Origin: Micromonospora polyrhachis
Lineage (GTDB): Bacteria > Actinomycetota > Actinomycetes > Mycobacteriales > Micromonosporaceae
Assembly (NCBI RefSeq): GCF_014203835.1
Contig: NZ_JACHJW010000001.1
Location: 4,600,501-4,664,500, forward strand
Length of the DNA stretch: 64,000 bases
Reading direction: 5' to 3'
Both the position numbers and the translations under genes were made by a program. Under the pieces are notes generated by a model. It had not been told where the DNA came from, ran no database searches, and saw only the letters and a list, made by a program, of their open reading frames with translations. Shown here piece after piece: positions 53,217 to 62,364 of this stretch (position 1 is the stretch's first letter; each line of letters begins with the position of its first letter).

Positions 53217-55823
53217 TTGAATACCCGCAACTGGCCGATCCGCTCAAAGGTCATCACGCTCGTCACCGTGCCCATCGCCGCCCTCCTGGCGTTGTGGATC
53301 TTCGCGACCACGCTCACCGTCGGGCCGGCGCTGAGCCTGCTCAACACCCGTCAGCTACTCAACGAGGTGGGGCAGCCGGGCGAGGCGTTGGTCGTCGAAC
53401 TACAACGGGAACGCCGGCTCACCACGATCTACCTGGCCGGACCCGGGCCACTGCCGGCCCTCGACGAGCAGCGGGCCCGTACCGACCAGGCGATCGTCGA
53501 CTTCCGGCGGCGGGCCTCCCGGTCCGACGTACGCGACGTCGCGGGTGACCTGCTCAACGAGCGGATCACCCAGTCGTTCACCGCGCTGGAGTCGCTGATC
53601 CCCGGTCGTACCTCCGTGAACCAACGCAAACTCGACCGTCCGGGCGCCGTGGGCCTGTACAGCGCCACCATCGACTCGATCTTCATGGCGTTCACGGCGA
53701 TGACCTCCCTGCCCGACGAGGGGCTCAACCGTGAGGCCCGGGCCGTGATCGCGCTCATCCAGGCCCGGGAGAAACTCAGCCTGGCCGACGCCCTGCTGGC
53801 CGGTGCGTTCACCGCCGGGCGGTTCGCCGACGGGGAGTACAACGGCATCGTCCAGGCCATCGGCAACCAGCAGATCCTGTACGCCACAGCCGTGGCCGAG
53901 CTGCGGCCCAGCGACCGGGTCGCCTATCAGAAGATGACCGAGGGTGCGGAGTTCACCCAGATGCGCGGGCTGCTGGAGCAGTTGGTCGCCCGAGGCCGGG
54001 CCACGGGCGTGCCGCCGGTCACCGCCGCCAACTGGCAGCGCAGCCACGACCCGGTCCAGGAGCAGCTGCGGACCTTCCAGTTGACCGCGGCGGACACCCT
54101 CGTCAAGCGCACCAAACCCATCGCCAACCGCATCCTCATCCAGCTCGGCCTGGCCGGTGTCCTCGGTCTCGTGGCGATCGTGGCCTCCGCGGTCATCGCC
54201 CTGCGGATCGGCAGCTCGCTGGTACGGCGGCTGACCGCCCTGCGGGCGATGGCCCTGGACATGGCCGGGGAGCGCCTCCCCGCCATCGTCGGCCGGCTAC
54301 GTCGGGGCGAGGAGGTCGAGGTCGCCCGCGAGGCGCCCCCGATGGACTTCGGCACCGACGAGATCGGCCAGGTGGGGCACGCGTTCACCGAGGTGCAGCT
54401 CACGGCGGTGCGCTCCGCCGTGGACGAGGCCGCGTTGCGTCGTGGGATCAACGAGGTCTTCCTCAACATCGCCCGACGGAGCCAGACTCTGCTGCACCGG
54501 CAGTTGGCGCTGCTGGACCGGATGGAGCGGCGTACCGAGGCACCGGAGGAACTGGAGGACCTGTTCCGGGTCGACCACCTTGCCACCCGGATGCGTCGGC
54601 ACGCCGAGGACCTCGTCATTCTCGCCGGTGCGGCCCCCGGCCGAGGATGGCGCAATCCGGTACCGATGATCGACGTGATCCGGGGCGCGATCTCCGAGGT
54701 GGAGGACTATGCCCGGGTGGACATCGTCACCGTACCGCCCGCCGCGATCGCCGGCCGGGCCGTCGGCGACGTCATCCACGTGCTTGCCGAACTGATCGAG
54801 AACGCCGCCTCCTTCTCCCCACCGCAGACTCGGGTACAGGTCACCGGCCAGATGGTCGGCAACGGTTACGCCATCGAGGTCGAGGACCGGGGACTGGGCA
54901 TGGCCCCCGAGGCCATCGAGGACGCCAACCGGCGACTGGCCGACCCGCCCGAGTTCGACCCCGCCAACAGCGCCCGGCTCGGCCTGTTCGTGGTGGCGCA
55001 GCTCGGGGCCCGACACGGCATCCGGGTACGCCTACGCCCGTCGCCATACGGCGGAATCACCGCGGTGGCCCTGGTGCCCGGCGATCTCGTGACCACCGAG
55101 CCACCTGCGGTTCCCCCGTCCCGGCCCACCGCGTCCGCCGCAGGCGTGCCGGTCGGCCCACGGTACGGGGCGGCGACGGAGGACGCCGGAAAGGCGCGAC
55201 TGGCTGTGGTGCCGGACCGCCCCTCGACCCGGTCCGGGGCCACCACCCCGGTACTGACCCCGGACGGATTGCCCAGCCGGCGTAGCCCGGCCCTGACCGG
55301 CGTACCGAAACCGGATCCGGCGGCGTCCCCCGGCGCTGGCCCGGCCATCGGCGGTCCTGGCCTGCCCGGTTCCCCCGCCCGCCCGGTCCACGGTGTGGGC
55401 GACGACGGACTGCCCCGGCGGGTCCGGCAGAGTAGTCTCGCGCCGCAGCTGCGGGTGGATCGGACCGGTGAGGTGTCAGCGACCAGGAAGGCGGCGGGGA
55501 GCAGACCCGACGAACCCGCCCTCCGCTCGCCGACCGAGGTCCGGACGTTGATGTCGGCGTTGCAGGCCGGCACCGCACGGGGACGGCAGGAAGCTGGCTG
55601 GCCGTCCGCCGGCTCAACTCCGGCATCACCGGAACCGACGGCTTCCGCTGTCCAGCCCGATCTGTCGGCTACCGCTGTCCAGCCGGAACCGACGGCTTCC
55701 GCTGTCCGGCCCGATCTGTCGGCAGTGGCCGACCAGTGGGGTGCGGCGAAGCCCGTTCCCGCTGACCCCGATGACTCCCCGGTCGCCGACCTGGGATCCA
55801 CCGAATCTGGAAGGGACGCGTAG
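53217..55823 (+). CDS. cvnA: Conservon sensor histidine kinase-like protein
   Basis: 868 residues. TTG 53217 (GAGG upstream) gives the family start NTRNWPIRSKVITLV; GTG 53181 is the alternative. Order: membrane helix 1 (about 15-35), an extracellular nitrate/nitrite-sensor-like helical domain (40-290), helix 2 (about 305-330), HAMP, then a histidine-kinase-type ATPase with ENAASFSPP, EDRGLGMAPE and LGLFVVAQLGARHGI. A long Pro/Ala/Ser-rich tail (from about 640) carries an 18-residue repeat. CvnA proteins form a membrane complex with CvnB-D that resembles a eukaryotic GPCR system; the ligand is unknown. The next gene's GTG overlaps the stop by one base. Confidence 0.92.
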   Translation: MNTRNWPIRSKVITLVTVPIAALLALWIFATTLTVGPALSLLNTRQLLNEVGQPGEALVVELQRERRLTTIYLAGPGPLPALDEQRARTDQAIVDFRRRASRSDVRDVAGDLLNERITQSFTALESLIPGRTSVNQRKLDRPGAVGLYSATIDSIFMAFTAMTSLPDEGLNREARAVIALIQAREKLSLADALLAGAFTAGRFADGEYNGIVQAIGNQQILYATAVAELRPSDRVAYQKMTEGAEFTQMRGLLEQLVARGRATGVPPVTAANWQRSHDPVQEQLRTFQLTAADTLVKRTKPIANRILIQLGLAGVLGLVAIVASAVIALRIGSSLVRRLTALRAMALDMAGERLPAIVGRLRRGEEVEVAREAPPMDFGTDEIGQVGHAFTEVQLTAVRSAVDEAALRRGINEVFLNIARRSQTLLHRQLALLDRMERRTEAPEELEDLFRVDHLATRMRRHAEDLVILAGAAPGRGWRNPVPMIDVIRGAISEVEDYARVDIVTVPPAAIAGRAVGDVIHVLAELIENAASFSPPQTRVQVTGQMVGNGYAIEVEDRGLGMAPEAIEDANRRLADPPEFDPANSARLGLFVVAQLGARHGIRVRLRPSPYGGITAVALVPGDLVTTEPPAVPPSRPTASAAGVPVGPRYGAATEDAGKARLAVVPDRPSTRSGATTPVLTPDGLPSRRSPALTGVPKPDPAASPGAGPAIGGPGLPGSPARPVHGVGDDGLPRRVRQSSLAPQLRVDRTGEVSATRKAAGSRPDEPALRSPTEVRTLMSALQAGTARGRQEAGWPSAGSTPASPEPTASAVQPDLSATAVQPEPTASAVRPDLSAVADQWGAAKPVPADPDDSPVADLGSTESGRDA
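55629..55723 (+). repeat. 54-bp period direct repeat in the cvnA tail
   Basis: A 41-bp block starting CCGGAACCGACGGCTTCCGC at 55629 recurs at 55683 with about one mismatch, encoding a repeated PEPTASAV(Q/R)PDLSA segment. Confidence 0.8.
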
Positions 55824-56248
55824 TGGTGCACACGACGAGGCCGGCCGCGAATCTCGACTGGTTGCTCGACGATCTCGTGGATCGCGTACCGACCGCGCGG
55901 CAGGCCGTGGTGCTCTCGGCGGACGGCCTGCTGATGGGCTCGTCCCGGGACCTGAGCCAGGAGGATGCCGAGCACCTGTCCGCGATGGCCGCCGGCTTCC
56001 AGAGCCTGGCGAAGGGCGCGAGCCGGCACTTCGCGGCCGGACCGGTCCGGCAGACCGTCGTCGAGATGGAGTCGGCCTATCTGTTCGTCACGGCCGCAGG
56101 TCAGGGTGCCTGCCTGGCCGTGCTCAGCGACGCCGAGTCCGACATCGGGCTGATCGCCTACGAGATGGCGATGTTGGTGACCCGAGTCGGGCAGAACCTG
56201 TCCGCGCCGACCCGAAATCCCACGGAGGGCACCGATGACGCGGGCTGA
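55823..56248 (+). CDS. cvnB: Roadblock/LC7 domain protein of the conservon
   Basis: 141 residues, a single roadblock/LC7 fold: NLDWLLDDLVDRVPTARQAVVLSADGLLM, AEHLSAMAAGFQSLAKGAS and the C-terminal helix (DIGLIAYEMAMLVTRVG). In conservons this protein dimerises and regulates the CvnD GTPase, like MglB acts on MglA. GTG 55823 overlaps the kinase stop (TAGTG). Its last 14 bases overlap cvnC, keeping the four genes tightly coupled. Confidence 0.95.
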   Translation: MVHTTRPAANLDWLLDDLVDRVPTARQAVVLSADGLLMGSSRDLSQEDAEHLSAMAAGFQSLAKGASRHFAAGPVRQTVVEMESAYLFVTAAGQGACLAVLSDAESDIGLIAYEMAMLVTRVGQNLSAPTRNPTEGTDDAG

Positions 56249-56633
56249 GCCGCCCGTACCCCATCACGACTGGCTCGACGACGAAGCCGGGCCGGTGGTC
56301 CGGCCGTACACGATGACCGGTGGTCGGGTACGGCCCGCCACCGGTGGGTTCGACCTCGTGGCATTCGTGATGGCGGTGGTCCCTGCCACGGAGGCCGGGG
56401 ACCAGCCTCATCGGCAGCTGCAGCCGGAGCACCGGATGATCATCGAACTGGCCCAGGAACCGCTCTCCGTCGCCGAGCTCTCCGCCCACCTCGACCTGGC
56501 GCTAGGCGTGGTACGAGTGCTGCTGGGCGACCTACTCGCCGTCGGTTTCATCGAGATGCACGAGCCTCCGGCGCAACAGTTTCCCGACGACAACATTCTC
56601 AAGGCGGTGGTGAATGGACTCCGGGCGCTCTGA
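56235..56633 (+). CDS. cvnC: DUF742 protein of the conservon
   Basis: 132 residues. The DUF742 pattern is clear: VRPYTMTGGRVRP near residue 22, a helical winged-helix-like part (LAQEPLSVAELSAHLDLALGVVRVLLGDLL) and FIEMHEP near the end. CvnC proteins are small adaptors of the conservon membrane complex; their exact role is not established. It overlaps cvnB by 14 bp and cvnD by 20 bp. Confidence 0.95.
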   Translation: MTRAEPPVPHHDWLDDEAGPVVRPYTMTGGRVRPATGGFDLVAFVMAVVPATEAGDQPHRQLQPEHRMIIELAQEPLSVAELSAHLDLALGVVRVLLGDLLAVGFIEMHEPPAQQFPDDNILKAVVNGLRAL

Positions 56634-57216
56634 CCGGAACGGGTCCGGTCAGCGGATCCCGCTTGCTCTGAAGATCCTGATCGCCGGTGGTTTCGGGGCG
56701 GGTAAGACCACGCTGGTCGGCGCGGTCAGTGAGATTCGACCGTTGCAGACCGAAGAGGTGCTGACCAACGAGAGCGTCGGCACCGACGATCTGTCCGGGG
56801 TCGAGGGGAAGACCACCACCACGGTCGCCATGGACTTCGGTCGAATCACGATCAACGAGGATCTCCAGGTCTACCTGTTCGGCACGCCGGGGCAGGACCG
56901 GTTCTGGTTTCTCTGGGACGAGCTGGCCTTCGGGGCGCTGGGGGCGGTGGTGCTCGCCGACACTCGCCGGCTCGCCGACTGCTTCCCTTCGGTCGACTAC
57001 TTCGAGCAGCGGGGTACGCCGTTCGTCGTCGGAGTCAACTGTTTCGACGGGGCGCAACGGTTCACCACCGAGGCGGTGCGTGCCGCCCTCGACCTCGATC
57101 CGGACGTGCCGGTGGTGCTCTGTGACGTGCGGCAGCGCCAGTCGGGTAAGGCCCTGCTGATCGCACTGGTCGAGCACGTCGCGCAGCGTCGGGGTGAGCC
57201 GGTTCCGGCCGGCTGA
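56614..57216 (+). CDS. cvnD: Ras-like GTPase of the conservon
   Basis: 200 residues. P-loop AGGFGAGKTT (24-33), switch region ending TTTTVAMDFGRI, G3 motif GTPGQDRF, and NCFDG in the place of the NKxD guanine motif (Lys replaced by Cys, as in this subfamily to my knowledge). It should cycle between GTP and GDP under control of CvnA-C. Some conservons continue with a P450 (CvnE); here none follows. The terminator at 57226 closes the operon. Confidence 0.95.
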   Translation: MDSGRSDRNGSGQRIPLALKILIAGGFGAGKTTLVGAVSEIRPLQTEEVLTNESVGTDDLSGVEGKTTTTVAMDFGRITINEDLQVYLFGTPGQDRFWFLWDELAFGALGAVVLADTRRLADCFPSVDYFEQRGTPFVVGVNCFDGAQRFTTEAVRAALDLDPDVPVVLCDVRQRQSGKALLIALVEHVAQRRGEPVPAG

Positions 57217-57225
57217 TCGTGCTTT

Positions 57226-57284
57226 GGGGTTAGAAAGGGTCCCTTTTTGTCGCTCTCTGTCATGAAAGGGGCCCTTCCTAACCC
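57226..57284 (+). terminator. Recurrent palindromic element, copy C (terminator)
   Basis: GGGTTAGAAAGGGTCCCTTTT, loop TGTCGCTCTCTGTCAT, then GAAAGGGGCCCTTCCTAACCC; arms of about 21 bases with a few mismatches, 9 bp past cvnD. Confidence 0.75.
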
Positions 57285-57362
57285 GGCAACCGAGCACTCA
57301 CCCGCATCCTCTGCTTGGATCTAGGACGGGAGCACACCCGACGGGTCGAGGAGGGGCACCGG

Positions 57363-58424
57363 ATGGCCAGCAGTGGCGAACTCGTCTACCTCGGCTGTTA
57401 CACCAGGGAGAGCGGCGGCGGCGGGCAGGGCATCGTGGCCGCTCGCCGGGACCCGGTGGGCGGTGGCCTCGACGTACTCGGCACGGCGGCGATCACGCCG
57501 GCACCCTCGTTCCTCGCCTGGCATCCGAGCCTGCCGGTCCTGTACGCGGTCAACGAACTGGACGAGGGCAGGGTCAGCGCCTGGGCGGTGGCGGACGACG
57601 GGGCGCTGACCGGGCTCGGTACCTGGTCCACCGAGGGTGCCGAACCCTGCCATCTGGCGGTCTCGCCCGATGGCGCGCAGTTGTTCGTCGCCAACTACGG
57701 CAGCGGCAGTGTCTGCGTACTGCCACTGGACGAGGCGGGGATGCCGGGGGAGCACACCGATCTGGTGACCCACGAGGGGCACGGTGCGGATCCGGAGCGC
57801 CAGGAGCAGGCACACGCCCACATGGTCTCGCCCGAGCCGCGGGGAGGCGGGTTGCTCGCGGTGGATCTGGGGACCGACGCCATCTACCGGTACGACGTCG
57901 ACCCGGTCGCCGGTCGGCTGCTGCCCCGGCTGCCGCCGGTACGGACCGCCCCTGGCACCGGCCCCCGCCATCTCGCCCGGAATCCGGACGGACTGCACTG
58001 CCATGTGGTCGGGGAGTTGGATGCGACGGTGACCACGTACGGCCTGGACCTCGGCGGGACGCTGCACGAGCGGGGTCGAGCCGCGACCAGCACCCGGCCG
58101 GGGAAGGCCCAGCCCTCCGAGATCGCGGTGGGACGCGATGGGCGGTTTCTCTACGTCGCCAACCGAGGGGTGGGGACAGTGTCGGTGTTCGCGGTCGCGG
58201 ACGGGCTACCGAGTTACGTCACCGAGGTGGAGACCGGTGGCAGTTGGCCCCGACACTTCGCGATGGTGGGCGACCATCTCTATGTCGTCGACGAGCGGGC
58301 GAACACGATCGAGATCTTCGCGGTGGACCCGGGGACCGGGGTGCCCGCGCCGGCAGGTGGCCCGGTGTCGGTGCCGAGCCCGACCTGCGTGCTGCCGCAG
58401 CGGCAGACAGTGCAGTCGTACTGA
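57363..58424 (+). CDS. Lactonase-fold (6-phosphogluconolactonase-like, YbhE-type) protein
   Basis: 353 residues forming a seven-bladed propeller: YLGCYTRESGGGGQGIV at the start, PSFLAWHPSLPVLYAVNE, CHLAVSPDGAQLFVANYGSGSV, AHAHMVSPE, GPRHLARNPDG, SEIAVGRDGRFLYVANRG and GSWPRHFAMVGDHLYVVDE. Members include the YbhE/Pgl-type 6-phosphogluconolactonase, but the fold is used for other substrates too, and no glucose-6-phosphate dehydrogenase is adjacent. No signal peptide, so it is cytoplasmic. ATG 57363 follows GAGGAGGGG. It is likely monocistronic. Confidence 0.85.
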   Translation: MASSGELVYLGCYTRESGGGGQGIVAARRDPVGGGLDVLGTAAITPAPSFLAWHPSLPVLYAVNELDEGRVSAWAVADDGALTGLGTWSTEGAEPCHLAVSPDGAQLFVANYGSGSVCVLPLDEAGMPGEHTDLVTHEGHGADPERQEQAHAHMVSPEPRGGGLLAVDLGTDAIYRYDVDPVAGRLLPRLPPVRTAPGTGPRHLARNPDGLHCHVVGELDATVTTYGLDLGGTLHERGRAATSTRPGKAQPSEIAVGRDGRFLYVANRGVGTVSVFAVADGLPSYVTEVETGGSWPRHFAMVGDHLYVVDERANTIEIFAVDPGTGVPAPAGGPVSVPSPTCVLPQRQTVQSY

Positions 58425-58522
58425 CCCGGTTTATCGGATACGCAAGGACCGTACGTCAATGCCGGAATGTGCGGGCGAATAGTAGTCGTCCGGCTACGTG
58501 CAGCTATGAGACCTGGTCGAAG

Positions 58523-58540
58523 TGTTACTGGTGCGTAACA
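58523..58540. promoter_or_regulatory. TGTTAC-N6-GTAACA dyad
   Basis: An 18-bp perfect dyad with 6-bp arms, 52 bp before the start of the solute-binding/vWA gene. It resembles a repressor operator but matches no site I can name. Confidence 0.4.
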
Positions 58541-58591
58541 TTCGGGTGAGGGCTCGTGGCAAGGCCTTGACCAGGTACGCAAGATGGTTTC

Positions 58592-60406
58592 GTGTCTGGT
58601 CGCCACCGTAATACCAAGAGGCTCCGCGGAGCACGAGCCGTCGCCGCCGCCACGGCCCTCGTCGTCGTCACCGCCGGAGCATGGTTCGGATATCGGTGGC
58701 TCGCCGAGCCAACCTGTACCGGCGAGATCCGGATCAACGTGGCCGCCGCCACCGAGATCGCCCCGGCGGTGAGCGCCGCCGCCGAGAAGTGGACGGTGGA
58801 CGGTGCGGCGGTCAACGGTACGTGTGTGGCGGTCGACGTGGTCAGTGCCGACCCGGTGGACGTGGCGGCGAAGGTAGCCACGCAGCACGGCGTCACCCTG
58901 GCCGGCGTCGGTCAGGCCAGTGGTGCCGCTGAGCTGCCCGACGTGTGGCTGCCCGACTCCTCGACCTGGCTGACCCGCCTGCGTACCGCCGGGGCGTCCG
59001 GGTTCACCCCCACGAACGGCGGGTCGGTGGCGCACAGCCCCGTCGTGGTGGCGATGCCAGAGCCGGTCGCCGGCCGGCTGGGCTGGCCGTCCACCCAACT
59101 CACCTGGGCGGACCTGCTCAAGCAGGTGACCACCGGCTCCGGGCTGCGGGCCGGCACCGTCGACCCGGCCCGGGATCCGGCCAGCCTCTCCGGGTTGCTC
59201 GCGCTGACCCGAGCCGCTGCCGCCGGCTCCGATCCGGCCGGGGTGCGGGCGACGACCACCGCCGTTCTACGGGCGCTCGCCACCGGCGGTTCGGTGCTGC
59301 GACAGGATCTGATCGCCCGGTTCCCGCGCGCCTCCGACGCGTCGTCCATCGCCTCCGCGCTCAACCTCGCCGCCCTTTCCGAGGAGAACGTCATCGGATA
59401 CAACGCGGTGGACCCACCGATCCGGCTCGCCGCGCTCTACCTCGACCCGACCCCGATGGGCCTGGACTACCCGTACGCGGTGATGCCGGGCAGCCCGCCG
59501 GCGAAGGTCGCCGCCGCCGAGGGGCTCTACGCCACGCTGCGCGGCAAGGAGTTCCGTGACCTGCTCGCCGCGCACGGCCTGCGTGCTTCGGACGGCACCT
59601 GGGGGAACGGTTTCCAGGCCCCGCAGGGCGCGCCGAGCACCGTCCACACCCCCCGGCCGGGAACGCCCGGTGCCACCCCGGCCGCCCCCGGCGGTACGGC
59701 GGGTACGAGCAGCCCGGAGCCGACCGGTACGGCTGACGGAGTCCTCGACCCGGTCGTCATCGACCAGGCGCTCTCCACCTGGACCGCGGTCACCCAGCCG
59801 GGCCGGATGCTCGCGGTCATCGACGTTTCCGGTTCGATGCGACAGCGGGTGCCCACCGCGGGAAACGCCACCCGGCAGCAGGTGACCGTGGCGGCGGCCC
59901 GCCGTGGGCTGGCGCTCTTCGACGACTCGTGGTCCCTCGGTCTGTGGACCTTCTCCACCGACCTGGTGGGGGAGCGGGAATACCGCGAACTTGTGCCGAT
60001 CGGGCCGCTGAGTAGCCAGCGTGGCCGGCTGGAGGGCGCGTTGCGTGAAGTCACGCCGAAGGAGAACGGCGGGACCGGCCTCTACGACACCGTGCTCGCC
60101 GCCTATCGGACGGTGCAGGACGGCTGGGAGGCGGGGCGGGTCAACTCGGTGGTGCTGTTCACCGACGGACGTAACGAGAACTCCAAGGGCATCACCGAGC
60201 AGAAACTCCTGACCGAACTGAAGCGGCTCGCGGACCCGGAGCGTCCGATCCAGGTGGTCATCATCGGCATCGGCGGTGATGTCAACCGGGACGAACTGGA
60301 CGGTATCACCAGGGTCACCGGCGGCGGGGTCTTCGTCACCGCAGACCCGGCGAAGATCGGGGACATCCTGCTCAAGGCGATCGCGCTCCGTCCGGCCCCG
60401 CGCTGA
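58592..60406 (+). CDS. Membrane-anchored solute-binding-like plus von Willebrand A protein
   Basis: 604 residues. One N-terminal helix (about 15-33) anchors or exports the protein. Residues about 45-335 resemble an ABC-type extracellular solute-binding domain (WLPDSSTWLTRL, SPVVVAMPEPVAGRLGW, LTWADLLKQV, YAVMPGSPPAKVAAAEGLY). After a Pro/Thr-rich linker (about 345-385) comes a vWA domain with the metal site DVSGSM (MIDAS DxSxS) and VVLFTDGRNE. The pairing suggests ligand or protein binding at the cell surface; no transporter genes are adjacent, so a transport role is doubtful. GTG 58592 has only a weak ribosome site. Confidence 0.82.
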   Translation: MSGRHRNTKRLRGARAVAAATALVVVTAGAWFGYRWLAEPTCTGEIRINVAAATEIAPAVSAAAEKWTVDGAAVNGTCVAVDVVSADPVDVAAKVATQHGVTLAGVGQASGAAELPDVWLPDSSTWLTRLRTAGASGFTPTNGGSVAHSPVVVAMPEPVAGRLGWPSTQLTWADLLKQVTTGSGLRAGTVDPARDPASLSGLLALTRAAAAGSDPAGVRATTTAVLRALATGGSVLRQDLIARFPRASDASSIASALNLAALSEENVIGYNAVDPPIRLAALYLDPTPMGLDYPYAVMPGSPPAKVAAAEGLYATLRGKEFRDLLAAHGLRASDGTWGNGFQAPQGAPSTVHTPRPGTPGATPAAPGGTAGTSSPEPTGTADGVLDPVVIDQALSTWTAVTQPGRMLAVIDVSGSMRQRVPTAGNATRQQVTVAAARRGLALFDDSWSLGLWTFSTDLVGEREYRELVPIGPLSSQRGRLEGALREVTPKENGGTGLYDTVLAAYRTVQDGWEAGRVNSVVLFTDGRNENSKGITEQKLLTELKRLADPERPIQVVIIGIGGDVNRDELDGITRVTGGGVFVTADPAKIGDILLKAIALRPAPR

Positions 60407-60461
60407 CCTTCCTCCCCTCGGCCGTCCGCCAGTACGCGCCGTTGGCACGCGGGTGACGGTT

Positions 60462-60506
60462 GCAGCGCTTTCCAAGTAAGTGACAGTAATCTGTCGGAAG
60501 CGCTGC
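60462..60506. other. Bulged long inverted repeat before the glycosyltransferase gene
   Basis: GCAGCGCTTTCC (60462-60473) can pair with GGAAGCGCTGC (60496-60506) with one bulged base, and inside it GACAG-TAAT-CTGTC (60482-60495) makes a second stem, leaving an 8-base bulge. It may be the terminator of the vWA gene (stop 60406) or a regulatory site of the gene starting at 60614. Confidence 0.55.
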
Positions 60507-60613
60507 GTAGTCAGCTGGCTGGGCGAAGATGTCGGGGTGCCCGGTGTCAGCCGGCTCCGCGACGGGGTCGGCGACTGACCCGGGGTATGCCCTGAGCGAA
60601 TTGGGGAGGGCCG

Positions 60614-62095
60614 GTGCCGACGGCGACACTGCTGAGCCCAGCGACCAGTTCCCCGGCTTCCACGCCGGGCACGACCATCCAGGGTCGACTCCGACAACGT
60701 GCCTACCTCCGGGCCATCGTCGTCCTCGACGCGACGATCCTCGGGCTGGCGGTGCTGGGCGGCTACTTCGCCCGGTTCGGTGGGGACGAGCCTCGTGGCT
60801 CGGACATCCCGTACGTCGTGGTCGCTCCGGCGCTGGTGCTCGCCTGGCTGCTCTCCCTCAAGGTGCAGCGCTGCTACGACGACCGAGTGCTCGGTTACGG
60901 TGCCGACGAGTACCGTCGGGTCACCTCGGCGAGTCTCCGGCTCGCCGGAGCCGTCGCCATCACCGGATACATCGCAGACGTCGGGGTCTCGCGGGGATTC
61001 CTGGGCATCTCGTTCGCGGTTGGCACGATCGGCCTGGTGGTCGCCCGGTTCGGGGCACGTAAGCACCTGCACCGGTCCCGGTTGCGGGGGCGTGGCTGGT
61101 CCCGACGTGTGCTGGTGGTGGGTGACGCGGCGCACGTCCTGGAGTTGGTGCACACCCTGCGGCGGGAGCCGTACGCGGGTTATCACGTGGTGGGTGCCTG
61201 CATCCCGGATGCGTTGCTGGCGCCGGTGCCGCAGCGGCTGGGTGACGTACCGGTGGTCGGGTCGTTCCGGGGGATTTTCGACGCCGTGGCGACCACCAGC
61301 GTCGACACGGTCGCGGTGACCGCCTCGGGCGAGTTGACCGCGACCCGGCTGCGGCGGCTTGGCTGGCAGCTGGAGGGCACCGGCGTCGACCTTGTTCTGG
61401 CGCCTGCGTTGACCGACGTAGCTGGTCCGCGTATTCACACCCGACCGGTCGCGGGGTTGCCGCTCATCCACGTGGAGGCACCCGAGTTCCGCGGCGTGCG
61501 TAAGATCGTCAAGGGTTTCGTGGACCGATCCCTGTCGTTTGCGGCGCTTGCCCTGGCGCTGCCGGTGCTGGCAGCGATCGCGTTGGCCATCAAATTGGAC
61601 AGTCGAGGACCGGTGATTTTTCGGCAGACCCGGGTCGGGCAGGGCGGCAGCGAGTTCGCCGTCTACAAGTTCCGTACGATGGTGGTCAACGCCGACACGT
61701 TGCTTTCCGAGCTGACCGCCCAGAACGAGACCGACGGCCTGCTGTTCAAGATGCGTGCCGATCCTCGGGTGACCCGGGTTGGTCGGTTTCTGCGCAAGTG
61801 GTCGCTGGACGAGCTGCCCCAACTGGCCAACGTCCTCTTCGGACATATGAGCCTGGTCGGTCCCCGCCCGCCGTTGCCTACCGAGGTCGCGCGCTACGAC
61901 GGTGACGTGGCCCGGAGGCTGCTCGTCAAGCCGGGCATGACCGGGCTGTGGCAGGTCAGCGGTCGGTCCGACCTCAGCTGGGAGGATGGCATCCGGCTCG
62001 ACCTCTACTACGTGGAGAACTGGTCGCTTGCCGCTGACCTGACCATCATGTGGAAGACCTTCGGGGCGGTCGTCAACAGTCGAGGTGCCTACTGA
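60614..62095 (+). CDS. Exopolysaccharide polyprenyl glycosylphosphotransferase
   Basis: 493 residues. Four N-terminal membrane helices (from about 32) and a CoA-binding-like middle domain ([14 protein letters not shown]) precede a fifth helix ([20 protein letters not shown]) and the conserved C-terminal catalytic domain: [41 protein letters not shown] and [14 protein letters not shown]. WbaP/WcaJ-type enzymes transfer the first sugar phosphate onto undecaprenyl phosphate to begin a glycan repeat unit. GTG 60614 has GGGGAGGG upstream. It is 45 kb from the glycan cluster at the left, so whether both serve the same polymer is unknown. Confidence 0.93.
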   Translation: MPTATLLSPATSSPASTPGTTIQGRLRQRAYLRAIVVLDATILGLAVLGGYFARFGGDEPRGSDIPYVVVAPALVLAWLLSLKVQRCYDDRVLGYGADEYRRVTSASLRLAGAVAITGYIADVGVSRGFLGISFAVGTIGLVVARFGARKHLHRSRLRGRGWSRRVLVVGDAAHVLELVHTLRREPYAGYHVVGACIPDALLAPVPQRLGDVPVVGSFRGIFDAVATTSVDTVAVTASGELTATRLRRLGWQLEGTGVDLVLAPALTDVAGPRIHTRPVAGLPLIHVEAPEFRGVRKIVKGFVDRSLSFAALALALPVLAAIALAIKLDSRGPVIFRQTRVGQGGSEFAVYKFRTMVVNADTLLSELTAQNETDGLLFKMRADPRVTRVGRFLRKWSLDELPQLANVLFGHMSLVGPRPPLPTEVARYDGDVARRLLVKPGMTGLWQVSGRSDLSWEDGIRLDLYYVENWSLAADLTIMWKTFGAVVNSRGAY

Positions 62096-62264
62096 CCATC
62101 GGTCAGCCGTAGCGGCATAGCTCGGGTTGGTGGGGATGCCCCCGAAGTCAGCGCCCGGCCGGCCGTGCTCGACTAGCCCAACCGTCCAGTCGTACTCGCT
62201 GGAATTCGGCGGGTAAATCGTCGATCGCAAATTCGACACAGCCGCGAACCGACGGTTTCACTCA

Positions 62265-62293
62265 TTGACATACATCTATGTTTGTCGATATGT
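62265..62293 (+). promoter_or_regulatory. Promoter of the serine protease gene
   Basis: TTGACA (62265-62270) and ATATGT (62288-62293) are spaced 17 in an unusually AT-rich stretch, about 70 bases before the start codon. Confidence 0.6.
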
Positions 62294-62364
62294 TGCCGGT
62301 ATCGCGATGAACCACGGGGGCGCTCCAGTTTTCGATCCGAGAATCGAACGCTGGGAAGGATTTC

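Noticed and set aside
60460-60506. AGCGCT cores considered as a second CebR-type operator
   Set aside because: Neither arm matches TGGGAGCGCTCCCA well, and their mutual complementarity is better explained by a hairpin.
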